A DNA stretch of 64,000 bases from positions 1,827,501-1,891,500 of the forward strand of contig NZ_CP121695.1 of assembly GCF_029761915.1 (NCBI RefSeq), read 5' to 3'. The notes beneath the pieces were generated by a model that was given only the letters and a program-made list of their open reading frames with translations, had not been told where the DNA came from and ran no database searches. This document shows positions 28,169 through 36,308 of this stretch, in pieces. Position numbers and translations under genes: made by a program. Each line of letters starts with the position of its first letter. The stretch's first letter is position 1. The DNA is from Bradyrhizobium sp. CB1650. Lineage in GTDB: Bacteria; Pseudomonadota; Alphaproteobacteria; Rhizobiales; Xanthobacteraceae.

Positions 28169-28693
28169 GTGAGCAAAGCCAACAACAAGGTCTCGCCCGA
28201 CCTCGACACCCCCACCGATCTATCGCCCCAGGGCGTCAACAAGGTTTCGGAGGCGCTCAACGTGCTTCTGGCCGACGCGTTCGCGCTCTACCTCAAGACC
28301 AAGAATTTCCACTGGCACATCAGCGGAAGGCATTTCCGCGACTACCACCTGCTGCTCGACGAGCAGTCGGACCAGATCTTCGCCACCACCGACCAGCTCG
28401 CCGAGCGCGTGCGCAAGATCGGCGGTACCACGCTGAAGTCGATCGGCCAGGTCGCCAAGCTCCAGACCATCAAGGACAACAACGAGGCTTACGTTCCGCC
28501 GCGCGAGATGCTGCGCGAACTGATGCAGGACAACAAGCACGTCGCGAGCGCGATGCGCAAGGCGCACGAGGTGTGCGACGAGGCCGGCGATGTCGCGAGC
28601 GCAAGCATCCTCGAAGTCTTCATCGACGAGACCGAGCGCCGCACCTGGTTCCTGTTCGAAGCCACCCGCCAGGAAGGCAGCAACGCGGCGTAG
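28169..28693 (+). CDS. Dps/ferritin-like DNA-protection protein
   Basis: The 174-residue four-helix protein has the Dps signature: LYLKTKNFHWHISGRHF, then YHLLLDEQSDQIFATTDQLAER, which hold the His/Asp/Glu ligands of the inter-subunit ferroxidase site. Dps dodecamers store iron and shield DNA in starvation and oxidative stress. The GTG at 28169 has AGGAAGG six bases upstream; an ORF upstream in the same frame is not coding. The C terminus has the conserved helix with TERRTWFLFEA. Confidence 0.9.
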   Translation: MSKANNKVSPDLDTPTDLSPQGVNKVSEALNVLLADAFALYLKTKNFHWHISGRHFRDYHLLLDEQSDQIFATTDQLAERVRKIGGTTLKSIGQVAKLQTIKDNNEAYVPPREMLRELMQDNKHVASAMRKAHEVCDEAGDVASASILEVFIDETERRTWFLFEATRQEGSNAA

Positions 28694-28700
28694 GCGCATT

Positions 28701-28793
28701 GCCGTAGGGTGGGTTAGCGAAGCGAACCCACCTCTCTTGTTTCCGTGTCGATAGAAGTGGTGGGTTACGCCTTCGGCTAACCCACCCTACGGC
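28701..28793. repeat. Interspersed repeat, family D (long hairpin)
   Basis: GCCGTAGGGTGGGTTAGC at the left is matched by the inverted GCTAACCCACCCTACGGC at the right, with a second pair (GCGAACCCACC, GGTGGGTTACGC) inside. It separates the Dps-like and cupin genes, which converge. Confidence 0.85.
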
Positions 28794-28805
28794 ACCGTGT
28801 TGAAG

Positions 28806-29327
28806 CTATCGCCACAACCGCATTAGCGCTCCATCCTTCCCGGTCACCGGATCGGCCGGCGGCAGCTTCACTGCGGGTATCGTCTTCAGCGCCTTGGCGT
28901 GGTTCTCGGGCGTCGGCCGCGTGACCTCCATCCTCGCACCGGGCGGATAGGCACCGATCACGCAGAAATCGTCGCTGGCCCCGATGCATTGATGCCCGGT
29001 GCCGGCGGGAAGGATCGCGACGTCGCCGGCCCTGATCTGAAGCTCTTGGCCGTGATCGCCGCCGAAGCGGACCCGGGCGTGGCCGCGCGCGACCCCGAGC
29101 ACCTCATGCACGGTCGAATGATAATGCGGATAGTCGTAGACGCCGTTGCGCCACGTGCCGCCCCAGCCGTTTGCACCGAACAACTTCTCGATCGTTTCCT
29201 CAGGGTTCTTCGGGTCGAGCGTGACTGCGCCCTGATAGACCAGGAAGGGGAGGATGTTGTTCGGCACGAGACCGTCGTCCTCGAAGACGATGGCGAGCGG
29301 CTCGGCATTGTCGCGGACGACGGACAT
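28806..29327 (-). CDS. Cupin-domain protein, YjlB-like
   Basis: The 173-residue protein has the cupin motifs NGVYDYPHYHSTVHEVLGV and ILPAGTGHQCIG, whose histidines and glutamate bind a metal. The front VPNNILPFLVYQGAV and the GWGGTWRNGV block match the YjlB group. Enzymatic function is not known for this group. The ATG at 29327 has AGGAG seven bases upstream. A family A repeat separates it from carA, which is upstream of it on the same strand. Confidence 0.85.
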   Translation of the reverse strand: MSVVRDNAEPLAIVFEDDGLVPNNILPFLVYQGAVTLDPKNPEETIEKLFGANGWGGTWRNGVYDYPHYHSTVHEVLGVARGHARVRFGGDHGQELQIRAGDVAILPAGTGHQCIGASDDFCVIGAYPPGARMEVTRPTPENHAKALKTIPAVKLPPADPVTGKDGALMRLWR

Positions 29328-29396
29328 GGCAAGCTCCTGGATCAGAGTAGCAGGGATCAACGAGGGTCGTGAGTTGACGTTCCTTAACTGCCAGCC

Positions 29397-29503
29397 CGTC
29401 ATTCCGGGGCGACGCGCAACGTCGAGCCCGGAATCCATCGTGCCGCAGAGCTCGTTGCTCAATGGATTCCGGGCTCGCGCCAAGTGGCGCGCCCCGGAAT
29501 GAC
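29397..29503. repeat. Interspersed palindromic repeat, family A
   Basis: It runs from CGTCATTCCGGGGCGACGCG to CGCGCCCCGGAATGACG. It lies between the cupin and carA genes. Confidence 0.85.
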
Positions 29504-29578
29504 GGCCTGCAACCAAACCGAAAATGCCCGGGACCAGGCCCGGGCAAGAGGTTTGTGAAGCAGTTGCGCGAGAGCGCC

Positions 29579-30769
29579 TTACGCGCTCTTCTTCTGCCGC
29601 ATCAGGTCTGCAAAGCGCCGGAACAGATAGTGCGAATCGCGCGGGCCGGGCGAGGCCTCGGGGTGGTACTGCACCGAGAACACCGGCCTGCCGTCGAGCT
29701 GGATGCCGCAATTGGAGCCGTCGAACAGCGAGATGTGGGTCTGCGTCGCGCCCTTCGGCAGCGTTGCCTGGTCCACGGCAAAGCCGTGGTTCATCGAGGT
29801 GATCTCGACCTTGCCGGTGGTCTCGTCCTTGACGGGGTGGTTGGCGCCGTGATGGCCCTGATGCATCTTCCTGGTCTTGGCGCCGACGGCAAGGCCCAGC
29901 ATCTGGTGGCCGAGGCAGATGCCGAAGGTGGGCATGCCCGACTTGATCACGTCCTGGATCACCGGCACGGCGTATTTGCCGGTCGCGGCCGGATCGCCCG
30001 GACCGTTGGACAGGAACACGCCGTCGGGCTTCATCGCCAGGATGTCTTCGGCCGAGGTCGTTGCCGGCACCACCGTCACCTTGCAGCCGACGCCGGCGAG
30101 CAGGCGCAGGATGTTGCGCTTGATGCCGTAGTCGATGGCGACGACGTTGAACTCCGGTTTCTCCTGCCGGCCAAAGCCGTTATTCCACGCCCAGGGCGTC
30201 TCGTCCCAGGTGAAGCGCTGGCCGGAGGTGACCATCGGCACGAGGTCCATGCCCTCCAGCCCCGGCCATTCGCGTGCCTCTTCCTTCAGGCCGTGGAGGT
30301 CGAACTGGCCGTTCTTCGCATGCGCGATCACGGCGTTCGGCATGCCTTTGGAGCGGATCAGCGCGGTCAGGGCGCGGGTGTCGATGCCGGAGAGCCCGAT
30401 GATGCCGCGGGCCTTGAGCCAGGCGTCGAGGTGCCTGGTCGCGCGGTAGTTCGAGGGATCGGTGATCGCGGTGCGCAGGATCACGCCGCGCGCGCCGGGC
30501 GTCGCGGCCATGTTCACCGTCTCGATGTCTTCCTCGTTGGTGCCGACGTTGCCGATATGCGGGAAGGTGAAGGTGATGATCTGTCCGGCATAGGAGGGAT
30601 CGGTCAATATCTCCTCATAGCCGGTCATCGCGGTGTTGAAGCAGACTTCACCGACGGCGTGGCCCTCGGCGCCGAGACCAAAGCCCTCGAGCACCGTGCC
30701 ATCGGCGAGCACGAGGAGCGCGGTCGGTTTGTGGTCCGGCCAAGCGGGATCGTTGTCATGTTGTGTCAT
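29579..30769 (-). CDS. carA: Carbamoyl-phosphate synthase small subunit
   Basis: This 396-residue glutamine amidotransferase supplies ammonia to CarB. The N-terminal CarA domain shows VCFNTAMTGYEEILTDPSY; the C-terminal class I amidotransferase has the nucleophile in PTFGICLGHQMLGLA and the His/Glu pair in QYHPEASPGP. It is on the same strand as carB but about 4.3 kb apart, separated by the cupin, Dps, methyltransferase, ArsR and MFS genes. The two must therefore be coordinated by separate promoters. Confidence 0.96.
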   Translation of the reverse strand: MTQHDNDPAWPDHKPTALLVLADGTVLEGFGLGAEGHAVGEVCFNTAMTGYEEILTDPSYAGQIITFTFPHIGNVGTNEEDIETVNMAATPGARGVILRTAITDPSNYRATRHLDAWLKARGIIGLSGIDTRALTALIRSKGMPNAVIAHAKNGQFDLHGLKEEAREWPGLEGMDLVPMVTSGQRFTWDETPWAWNNGFGRQEKPEFNVVAIDYGIKRNILRLLAGVGCKVTVVPATTSAEDILAMKPDGVFLSNGPGDPAATGKYAVPVIQDVIKSGMPTFGICLGHQMLGLAVGAKTRKMHQGHHGANHPVKDETTGKVEITSMNHGFAVDQATLPKGATQTHISLFDGSNCGIQLDGRPVFSVQYHPEASPGPRDSHYLFRRFADLMRQKKSA

Positions 30770-31002
30770 GAGCCCGCTTCATAGTCGCACCTAGACCGCC
30801 CGTCAAAGCGGGAGAGGGCGGATTCACATGCGTTTTTGCATATTTGACAGGTCGTCCCAGGCACTTAGGCTGGAACCGGTAATTTTGAGCCATTTCCGCG
30901 GTCGACGGGGAAACAATGAACCGGAGATGGCCTGGGGTCCGGTATGGCCTCTTGCCAGCGAACGGCTTAGATCAGGCGCGATAGATTGAGAGGATCACGG
31001 CC

Positions 31003-31458
31003 ATGTTGCGCGACGACATCAACAATGCGGTCAAGGAGGCCATGAAGGCCAAGGACGAGCGCAGGCTCTCGACGCTGCGCATGGTCAATTCGACGATCAA
31101 GAACGCCGACATCGAGGCGCGCGGCAATGGCAAGCCGCCGCTGTCGGATGCCGACCTGCTCGGCGTGCTCCAGAAGATGATCAAGCAGCGCCAGGAGGCG
31201 GTCGAGCTCTACGACAAGGGCGGCCGCGCCGAGCTCGCCGCGCAGGAGCGCGAGGAGATCGCGGTGATCTCGGTGTACCTGCCGAAACAGATGGCGGATG
31301 ACGACGTGAAGAAGGCGATTTCGGACGTGATCGCCGAGACCGGCGCAGCCGGCATGAAGGACATGGGGAAGGTGATCGCCGCGCTGAAGGCGAAGTACAC
31401 CGGCCAGATGGACTTCGGCAAAGCCAGCGGATTGGTGAAGGCCGCGCTGACGGGGTAG
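31003..31458 (+). CDS. GatB/YqeY-domain protein
   Basis: The 151-residue YqeY-family protein begins MLRDDINNAVKEAMKAKDERRLSTLR and contains the conserved QRQEAVELYDKGGR and LPKQMADDDV blocks, ending near MDFGKASGLVKAAL. It resembles the tail domain of the GatB amidotransferase subunit that recognises tRNA, but the free-standing protein's role is not established. In related genomes yqeY precedes dnaG-rpoD; here dnaG is 10 kb further on the same strand. A TTGACA at 30849 lies upstream and may be its -35. Confidence 0.9.
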   Translation: MLRDDINNAVKEAMKAKDERRLSTLRMVNSTIKNADIEARGNGKPPLSDADLLGVLQKMIKQRQEAVELYDKGGRAELAAQEREEIAVISVYLPKQMADDDVKKAISDVIAETGAAGMKDMGKVIAALKAKYTGQMDFGKASGLVKAALTG

Positions 31459-31460
31459 GT

Positions 31461-31544
31461 CGTCATTCCGCGGCGACGCGAAGCGTCGAACCTGATTGCG
31501 CAACGGGGAATCTCGAGATTCCGGGTTGCGCTCCGCGTCCCCCG
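31461..31544. repeat. Interspersed palindromic repeat, family A, partial
   Basis: It opens CGTCATTCCGCGGCGACGCG and has the TCTCGAGA centre, but its right end is altered and runs straight into a family B element. Confidence 0.75.
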
Positions 31545-31576
31545 CAGTAGCGCCCTAGAGGCGGCATGTCCCCCAT

Positions 31577-31697
31577 CGTCATGCCCGGGCTTGTCCCGGG
31601 CATCCACGTCTTTAAACTGACGGCCAAGCAAGAAGAACGTGGATGGCCGGGCCTCTCTTCAGCGAAGACGCGCTTCGCGCTTTTTGCCCGGCTATGC
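31577..31697. repeat. Interspersed repeat, family B, copy 2
   Basis: It starts CGTCATGCCCGGGCTTGTC and ends near GCCCGGCTATGCC. It contains two ATG codons in frame with the next gene, which makes those upstream starts unlikely. Confidence 0.8.
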
Positions 31698-31723
31698 CGC
31701 AACAATGGGAAACGCCCGCAGCC

Positions 31724-33334
31724 ATGCTGACCGAAGCCGCAACCTATGACGAGCTCTACCGCAATTTCCGCTGGGACATCCCGGCGCGGTTCAACATGGC
31801 GGAGGCCTGTTGCGATCGCCACGCCGACGGCACCGGCCGCCTCGCGCTGATCTATGTCGACGAGAACGGCACGACGAGCCGCACCTCCTTCGACGAGATC
31901 GCGGAGATGTCGCGCCGCTTCGCCAACGTGCTGAAGGCTGACGGGCTCGCGCGCGGCGATCGCGTCGCGGTGTTCCTGTCGCAATCGCTGGAACTGCCGA
32001 TCGCGCATATGGCCGCGTTCCGCTCCGGCATGATCTCGATCCCGCTGTTCGCGCTGTTCGGCGAGGACGCGCTGGAATTCCGCCTGTCGAATTCGCAAGC
32101 AAGAGCCATCATCACCGACGAAGCGGGCTGGGAGAAGCTCACGAAGATTCGCGATCGGCTGCCCTATTTGCAGGACATCTATGTCACGAGCGGCGTCGTC
32201 CACGCAGGCGCAAAACCGTTCTGGTCAGCGATCGAAACCGCGTCCGAGGACTTTGCGACCGTCGACACCTCCGCCGATGATCCCGCGCTGATTATCTACA
32301 CCTCGGGCACCACCGGCAATCCGAAGGGCGCGCTGCATGCCCACCGCGTCGTGCTCGGCCATCTGCCGAACGTGGAGATGTGTCACAACTTCCTGCCGCG
32401 TCCCGGCGATCTGATGTGGACGCCGGCGGACTGGGCCTGGATCGGTGGCCTCGTCAATGCGCTGTTTGCATTCTGGTATCACGGCATTCCCCTGGTCGGC
32501 CATCGTGCTCGCAAATTCGAGCCGCAGGCGGCGATGCAGATGATGGCGGATCTCGGCGTCCGCAACGTCTTCCTGCCGCCGACGGCGCTGAAACTGATGC
32601 GGCAGGCCGGCGTCAAGCATCCCGGCGTGAAGCTTCGCAGCATCTTCACCGGCGGCGAATCCCTTGGCGGCGAGCTTCTGGGCTGGGTGCGCGAGACGTT
32701 CGGCATCGATGCGCACGAGGTGTTCGGCCAGACCGAATGCAATCTGGTGATCGGCAGCAACTCGAATCTGTTTCAGATCCGCCCCGGCGCGATGGGCAAG
32801 GCGACGCCGGGCTTCGATGTCCGCATCGTCAACGACAAGGGTGAGGAAATGCCGCGCGGCCAGCGCGGCATCATCGGCGTGCGCCAGCCCTGCCCCGTCA
32901 CGATGATTGAGTATTGGCGCAATCCGGAAGCGACGGCGAAGAAATATGCCGGCGAGTTCCTGCTGACCGGCGATCTCGGCGTGCAGGATGAGGACGGTTA
33001 TTTCTGGTACGTCAGCCGCGAGGATGACGTCATCACCACCGCCGGCTATCGCGTCGGTCCCTCGGAGATCGAGCACACGCTGATGAAGCATCCGTCCGTG
33101 GCGATGGCTGCGGTGGTCGGCATTCCCGATCCCATCCGCACCGAGTCGATCAAGGCCTGGATCGTGCTGCGGCCCGGCTTTGCCGCAAGCGATACGCTTG
33201 CGTGCGAGATCCAGGAGTTCGTCAAGGTGCAGCTCGCCGCCCACGAATATCCGCGCTTCGTCGAGTTCGCAGAGACGCTGCCGATGACGGCGACAGGGAA
33301 AGTGCTGCGAAGAGAGTTGCGGGCGAGGGGATAG
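31724..33334 (+). CDS. AMP-dependent acyl-CoA synthetase
   Basis: The 536-residue adenylate-forming enzyme has the nucleotide motif LIIYTSGTTGNPKG, a later GQTECNLVIGSN and the hinge/lysine region typical of medium- or long-chain acyl-CoA synthetases, ending PMTATGKVLRRELRARG with the catalytic lysine. The ATG at 31724 is chosen because two earlier in-frame ATGs (31643 and 31694) lie inside a dispersed repeat. It stands alone, with a membrane-protein gene 150 bases after it. The acyl specificity cannot be told by eye. Confidence 0.9.
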   Translation: MLTEAATYDELYRNFRWDIPARFNMAEACCDRHADGTGRLALIYVDENGTTSRTSFDEIAEMSRRFANVLKADGLARGDRVAVFLSQSLELPIAHMAAFRSGMISIPLFALFGEDALEFRLSNSQARAIITDEAGWEKLTKIRDRLPYLQDIYVTSGVVHAGAKPFWSAIETASEDFATVDTSADDPALIIYTSGTTGNPKGALHAHRVVLGHLPNVEMCHNFLPRPGDLMWTPADWAWIGGLVNALFAFWYHGIPLVGHRARKFEPQAAMQMMADLGVRNVFLPPTALKLMRQAGVKHPGVKLRSIFTGGESLGGELLGWVRETFGIDAHEVFGQTECNLVIGSNSNLFQIRPGAMGKATPGFDVRIVNDKGEEMPRGQRGIIGVRQPCPVTMIEYWRNPEATAKKYAGEFLLTGDLGVQDEDGYFWYVSREDDVITTAGYRVGPSEIEHTLMKHPSVAMAAVVGIPDPIRTESIKAWIVLRPGFAASDTLACEIQEFVKVQLAAHEYPRFVEFAETLPMTATGKVLRRELRARG

Positions 33335-33483
33335 ATTTGAATCGCAGCGATTGGCATTCGCGGTAACCTTAGACCGCTCCCGGCTCATTCTGCCGCTACC
33401 TCACGCGTGCAAGCCCGGCGCGAACGCGCTAGTATCGGCACGAACGAATTCGCGCGGCGTAGATCGCGTGACGGAGGACGCCG

Positions 33484-34254
33484 ATGTCGATCTCGGGCAA
33501 AGTCGATCCGGTGGTGCGCCCCGTGGCTGCGACGGATATCGCCGAGGCGCTGGTTGAGGGCCTGCGCGACTTTCAGGCCTTGCCGTTCTATGGCCTTTGC
33601 TTCGGCGCGCTCTACGCCGCCGGCGGTATCGCGATCATGCTCTGCCTCACTGCCTTCGGCATGGTCTATCTCGTCTATCCGCTTGCCGCCGGCTTCGCGC
33701 TGATCGGGCCGTTCGTTGCGATCGGCCTTTACGAGGTCAGCCGCCGCCGCGAGCGTGGCGAGCCGGTGTCGTTCGGTGCGATCTGGACCACGGTGCGCTC
33801 GCGCAGCGAGATCGGCTGGATGGCTTTCGTCACGCTGTTCGTGTTCGTGGTCTGGATGTACCAGGTGCGGCTCCTGATCGCGCTGCTGCTCGGCCTGCAC
33901 GCGTCGTTCTCGAGCCTGCAGGAATTCATGACGGTGGTGCTGACCACGAACGAAGGCCTCTTGTTCCTCGCCATCGGCAACGCGGTCGGCGCGGCGCTGT
34001 CGCTGATCCTGTTCTCGCTGACCGTGGTGTCGTTTCCGCTCCTGCTCGATCGTGAGGTCGATTTCGTCACCGCCATGGTGACGAGCGTGCGTGCAGTCGT
34101 GATGAGCCCCTTGCCCATGATTGGCTGGGCGGCCGTGATCGTGATGCTGCTGATCGTTTCGGCGCTGCCGTACTTCCTCGGGCTGATCGTGACGCTGCCC
34201 GTGCTCGGGCATGCGACCTGGCATCTTTATCGGCGGTTGGTGGTGCCGGTGTAG
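33484..34254 (+). CDS. DUF2189-domain membrane protein
   Basis: The 256-residue protein has about six hydrophobic segments and the DUF2189 layout: a short N-terminal cytoplasmic part (DIAEALVEGLRDFQALPFYGL), paired helices, a charged loop (EVSRRRERGEPVSFG) and a conserved SFPLLLDREVDFVTAM. DUF2189 proteins are inner-membrane proteins of unknown function. The start has GGAGG eight bases upstream. There is no clear operon partner. Confidence 0.85.
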   Translation: MSISGKVDPVVRPVAATDIAEALVEGLRDFQALPFYGLCFGALYAAGGIAIMLCLTAFGMVYLVYPLAAGFALIGPFVAIGLYEVSRRRERGEPVSFGAIWTTVRSRSEIGWMAFVTLFVFVVWMYQVRLLIALLLGLHASFSSLQEFMTVVLTTNEGLLFLAIGNAVGAALSLILFSLTVVSFPLLLDREVDFVTAMVTSVRAVVMSPLPMIGWAAVIVMLLIVSALPYFLGLIVTLPVLGHATWHLYRRLVVPV

Positions 34255-34324
34255 TCTCGACGTCGTCCCGGATCGGCGCTCACTTCGTTCGCTTGTCCGG
34301 GACGACAGCGTAGTTTGCAGCAGC

Positions 34325-34840
34325 CTATGGCGTCTTGATTCCCATCGCCTTGAGTGCATCCAGCATCCGCTGCGGCGGGCCCAGCTTGACGACCAGCGGT
34401 TTGCCGGTCTCGAGCACGCTCTTGAGCGCCGAGAGGATCGCGGGCCAGCCGGAGCGGCCGCCGGCCAGAATGTCGTCGCTGAGCGGCCGGTCGTGGCCTT
34501 CGCTCATGGTGAGCCGGACCGCGTCGCCGACCTGCTCGATCTCGTAGGTCACGAGTGTCGGTCCGAGTTTCTCGATCAGCTCGGGCCAGTTGACGTTGAA
34601 GGTGACGGAGAGTTTTCGCGGCGGGTCATATGCGAGGACCTCGCCGCTGATATGCAGCGCGCCGTCCGGCGTACGCACGGTGAAGGCGCCGCCGAGCTGC
34701 GGCTCGACCTCGACCGCGTTGCCGAAGAAATACTTGCGGCTGAACTCGGCCGTGGTCAGCGCCTCCCATACCTTCTCGGGCGTGGAGGCGATGTAGATGG
34801 TGTAGACCGTCAGCGGCTTGAACTGATCGAGATTCATCAT
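34325..34840 (-). CDS. AHSA1/SRPBCC-domain protein, third of three
   Basis: The 171-residue protein has the AHSA1 (START-like) pattern: VYTIYIASTPEKVWEALTTAEF, AVEVEPQLGGAFTV and LSVTFNVNWPE. Its start (34840) overlaps the stop of the middle copy by four bases. AHSA1 domains bind hydrophobic ligands or partner proteins; these bacterial forms usually sit with ArsR-type regulators. It is the distal gene of the operon starting at 36075 (minus strand). Its relation to the others is sequence and spacing; ligand unknown. Confidence 0.88.
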   Translation of the reverse strand: MMNLDQFKPLTVYTIYIASTPEKVWEALTTAEFSRKYFFGNAVEVEPQLGGAFTVRTPDGALHISGEVLAYDPPRKLSVTFNVNWPELIEKLGPTLVTYEIEQVGDAVRLTMSEGHDRPLSDDILAGGRSGWPAILSALKSVLETGKPLVVKLGPPQRMLDALKAMGIKTP

Positions 34841-35307
34841 TCAAATCCTTCGATGCCAAGCGCGGCCGGCGGGATCGTCGGTGCCTTGCCGGTTTCAAGC
34901 AAGCTCTTGAGCCCGGACAGGATGGCCGGCCAGCCCTTGGAGATGCCGTCGAGCAGCTTGCTGCCTGCGACGAAGCCTTCGTGCGTCACGGTCAGCTTCA
35001 CGAGCTTGCCCCAAGGCTCGAGCGTGAAAACGACCTTGGTCGGCCGTTCGTTCCGCATCTCCTCGTTCACTTCGTGCCTGAACGTGTACGATAGTCGCCG
35101 CGGCGGAACGGCCTCCAGGATCTCGCCGGTGTCGGTGGTCTTGCCGCTCATCACGAGGGCAAGGGACGAGCCGACCTTCCAGTCGGACCTGACCTCGGTG
35201 TCGAACCAGTACTGCCGCGTAAACTCGCTGTTGGTGAGCGCATCCCACAGCTTTTCCGGCGTGGTCTCGATATAGGTGACGTAGATGAATTCGGGCCGGG
35301 CCATCAC
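34837..35307 (-). CDS. AHSA1/SRPBCC-domain protein, second of three
   Basis: The 156-residue protein begins MMARPEFIYVTYIETTPEKLWDALTNSEF and continues with QYWFDTEVRSDWKVG and VVFTLEPWGKLVKLTVTHEGF, the usual AHSA1 order. It overlaps its neighbours on both sides by four bases (ATGA type), showing translational coupling. It is most like the first copy, which suggests tandem duplication. Confidence 0.88.
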   Translation of the reverse strand: MMARPEFIYVTYIETTPEKLWDALTNSEFTRQYWFDTEVRSDWKVGSSLALVMSGKTTDTGEILEAVPPRRLSYTFRHEVNEEMRNERPTKVVFTLEPWGKLVKLTVTHEGFVAGSKLLDGISKGWPAILSGLKSLLETGKAPTIPPAALGIEGFE

Positions 35308-35768
35308 GCAGCATCCTTCGTCGAGTAGCTCGGCGGGACGATGCCGATGGTGTGGCCGGTCTCGAGCAGGCTCTTGAGGTTCGACAGCACCATCGGCCAG
35401 CCGCCGGAGATGTCGCGCAGGGTCTTGCCGTCCTCGCCGAGTTCGTCATGGGTGACGGTCAGCTTGACGACCTTGCCGTTCGGTTCGAGATCGAAGGCGA
35501 CGCGCGAGACACCCTCGCCGGCGGCTTCGGGCTTGCGATTTTGCCAGCTATAGGCGAGCCGCCGCGTCGGATCGAAGGTGATGACCTCGCCTTCCACCTT
35601 CGGATTGCCATCGTTGGTGAGGCGGTAGGCCGCGCCTTCCTTCCAGTCGGAGGCGATGCGGTGGCCGAACCAGTAGCGTTCGGTGAAATCGCCGTCGGTC
35701 AGGGCGTGCCACAGCGCCTCGGGCGAGGTCTCGATATAGGTCACGTAGACATAGCTCGGCTTACTCAT
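35304..35768 (-). CDS. AHSA1/SRPBCC-domain protein, first of three
   Basis: The 154-residue protein starts MSKPSYVYVTYIETSPEALWHALTDGDF and has YWFGHRIASDWKEG and LEPNGKVVKLTVTHDELG. It overlaps the ArsR gene by eight bases and the next AHSA1 gene by four. It appears to be the proximal member of a coupled four-gene unit controlled by that ArsR protein. Confidence 0.88.
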   Translation of the reverse strand: MSKPSYVYVTYIETSPEALWHALTDGDFTERYWFGHRIASDWKEGAAYRLTNDGNPKVEGEVITFDPTRRLAYSWQNRKPEAAGEGVSRVAFDLEPNGKVVKLTVTHDELGEDGKTLRDISGGWPMVLSNLKSLLETGHTIGIVPPSYSTKDAA

Positions 35769-36075
35769 CGCGTTTCTCCAATTGGCGTTTCAACTCGCCG
35801 AGCGCGGCAAGCTTGCCGCGCTCGAATTTCCTGATCCAGCGTTCGCCGATCTGATGGATCGGCACCGGGTTGAGGTAGTGCAGCTTTTCGCGGCCATGCT
35901 TGAAGGTCGTGACCAGATTGGCCTCTTCGAGAATGGCAAGATGCTTGGTGACGGCCTGGCGCGTCATCTCCAGGCCCTCGCACAATTCGTTCAAGGTCTG
36001 CCCGTTCCTGGCGTGAAGTCTGTCCAGGAGCGACCGCCTCGATGCGTCGGCCAGCGCTTTGAAGACCTCATCCAT
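35761..36075 (-). CDS. ArsR-family regulator of the AHSA1 operon
   Basis: The 104-residue winged-helix protein has MDEVFKALADASRRSLLDRL, ELCEGLEMTRQAVTKHLAIL and the basic wing (VTTFKHGREKLHYLNP). There is no metal-binding ELCVCDL motif; this is the non-metal ArsR group that typically accompanies AHSA1 genes. The start at 36075 is chosen over 36093 because the upstream palindrome GCAACC-AAAT-GGTTGC (36090-36105) lies across the latter. It leads an operon of four overlapping genes and probably represses it. Confidence 0.88.
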   Translation of the reverse strand: MDEVFKALADASRRSLLDRLHARNGQTLNELCEGLEMTRQAVTKHLAILEEANLVTTFKHGREKLHYLNPVPIHQIGERWIRKFERGKLAALGELKRQLEKRDE

Positions 36076-36089
36076 GGCAGAGATAATAG

Positions 36090-36105
36090 GCAACCAAATG
36101 GTTGC
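36090..36105. promoter_or_regulatory. Operator-like palindrome of the ArsR-AHSA1 operon
   Basis: GCAACC-AAAT-GGTTGC is a perfect 16-bp inverted repeat 15 bases before the ArsR start. Its placement fits autoregulation. Confidence 0.78.
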
Positions 36106-36119
36106 ATGTCAAGGGCTGA

Positions 36120-36221
36120 CGTCATTCCCGAAACCGCGCAGCGATTATCCGGAATCTCGAGATTCCACAGTGCGCAATTGCGCAACGGGGTTCGACGCTG
36201 ACGCGTCGCCCCCGGAACGAC
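36120..36221. repeat. Interspersed palindromic repeat, family A
   Basis: It opens CGTCATTCCCGAAACCGC and ends GTCGCCCCCGGAACGAC. It separates the ArsR operon from the following secreted-protein gene. Confidence 0.8.
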
Positions 36222-36308
36222 TCCTGCGAAATGGTGTTTTTGGCGCCCGCGAAGGCCCGTGCTAGCCTCGCAATCTCAGCCAACGCAGATTGGTTCCGGG
36301 AGGATCAA

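Noticed and set aside
31643-31723. Upstream ATG starts of the acyl-CoA synthetase
   Set aside because: Both ATGs (31643 and 31694) are inside a family B repeat, so the shorter 31724 start was taken.
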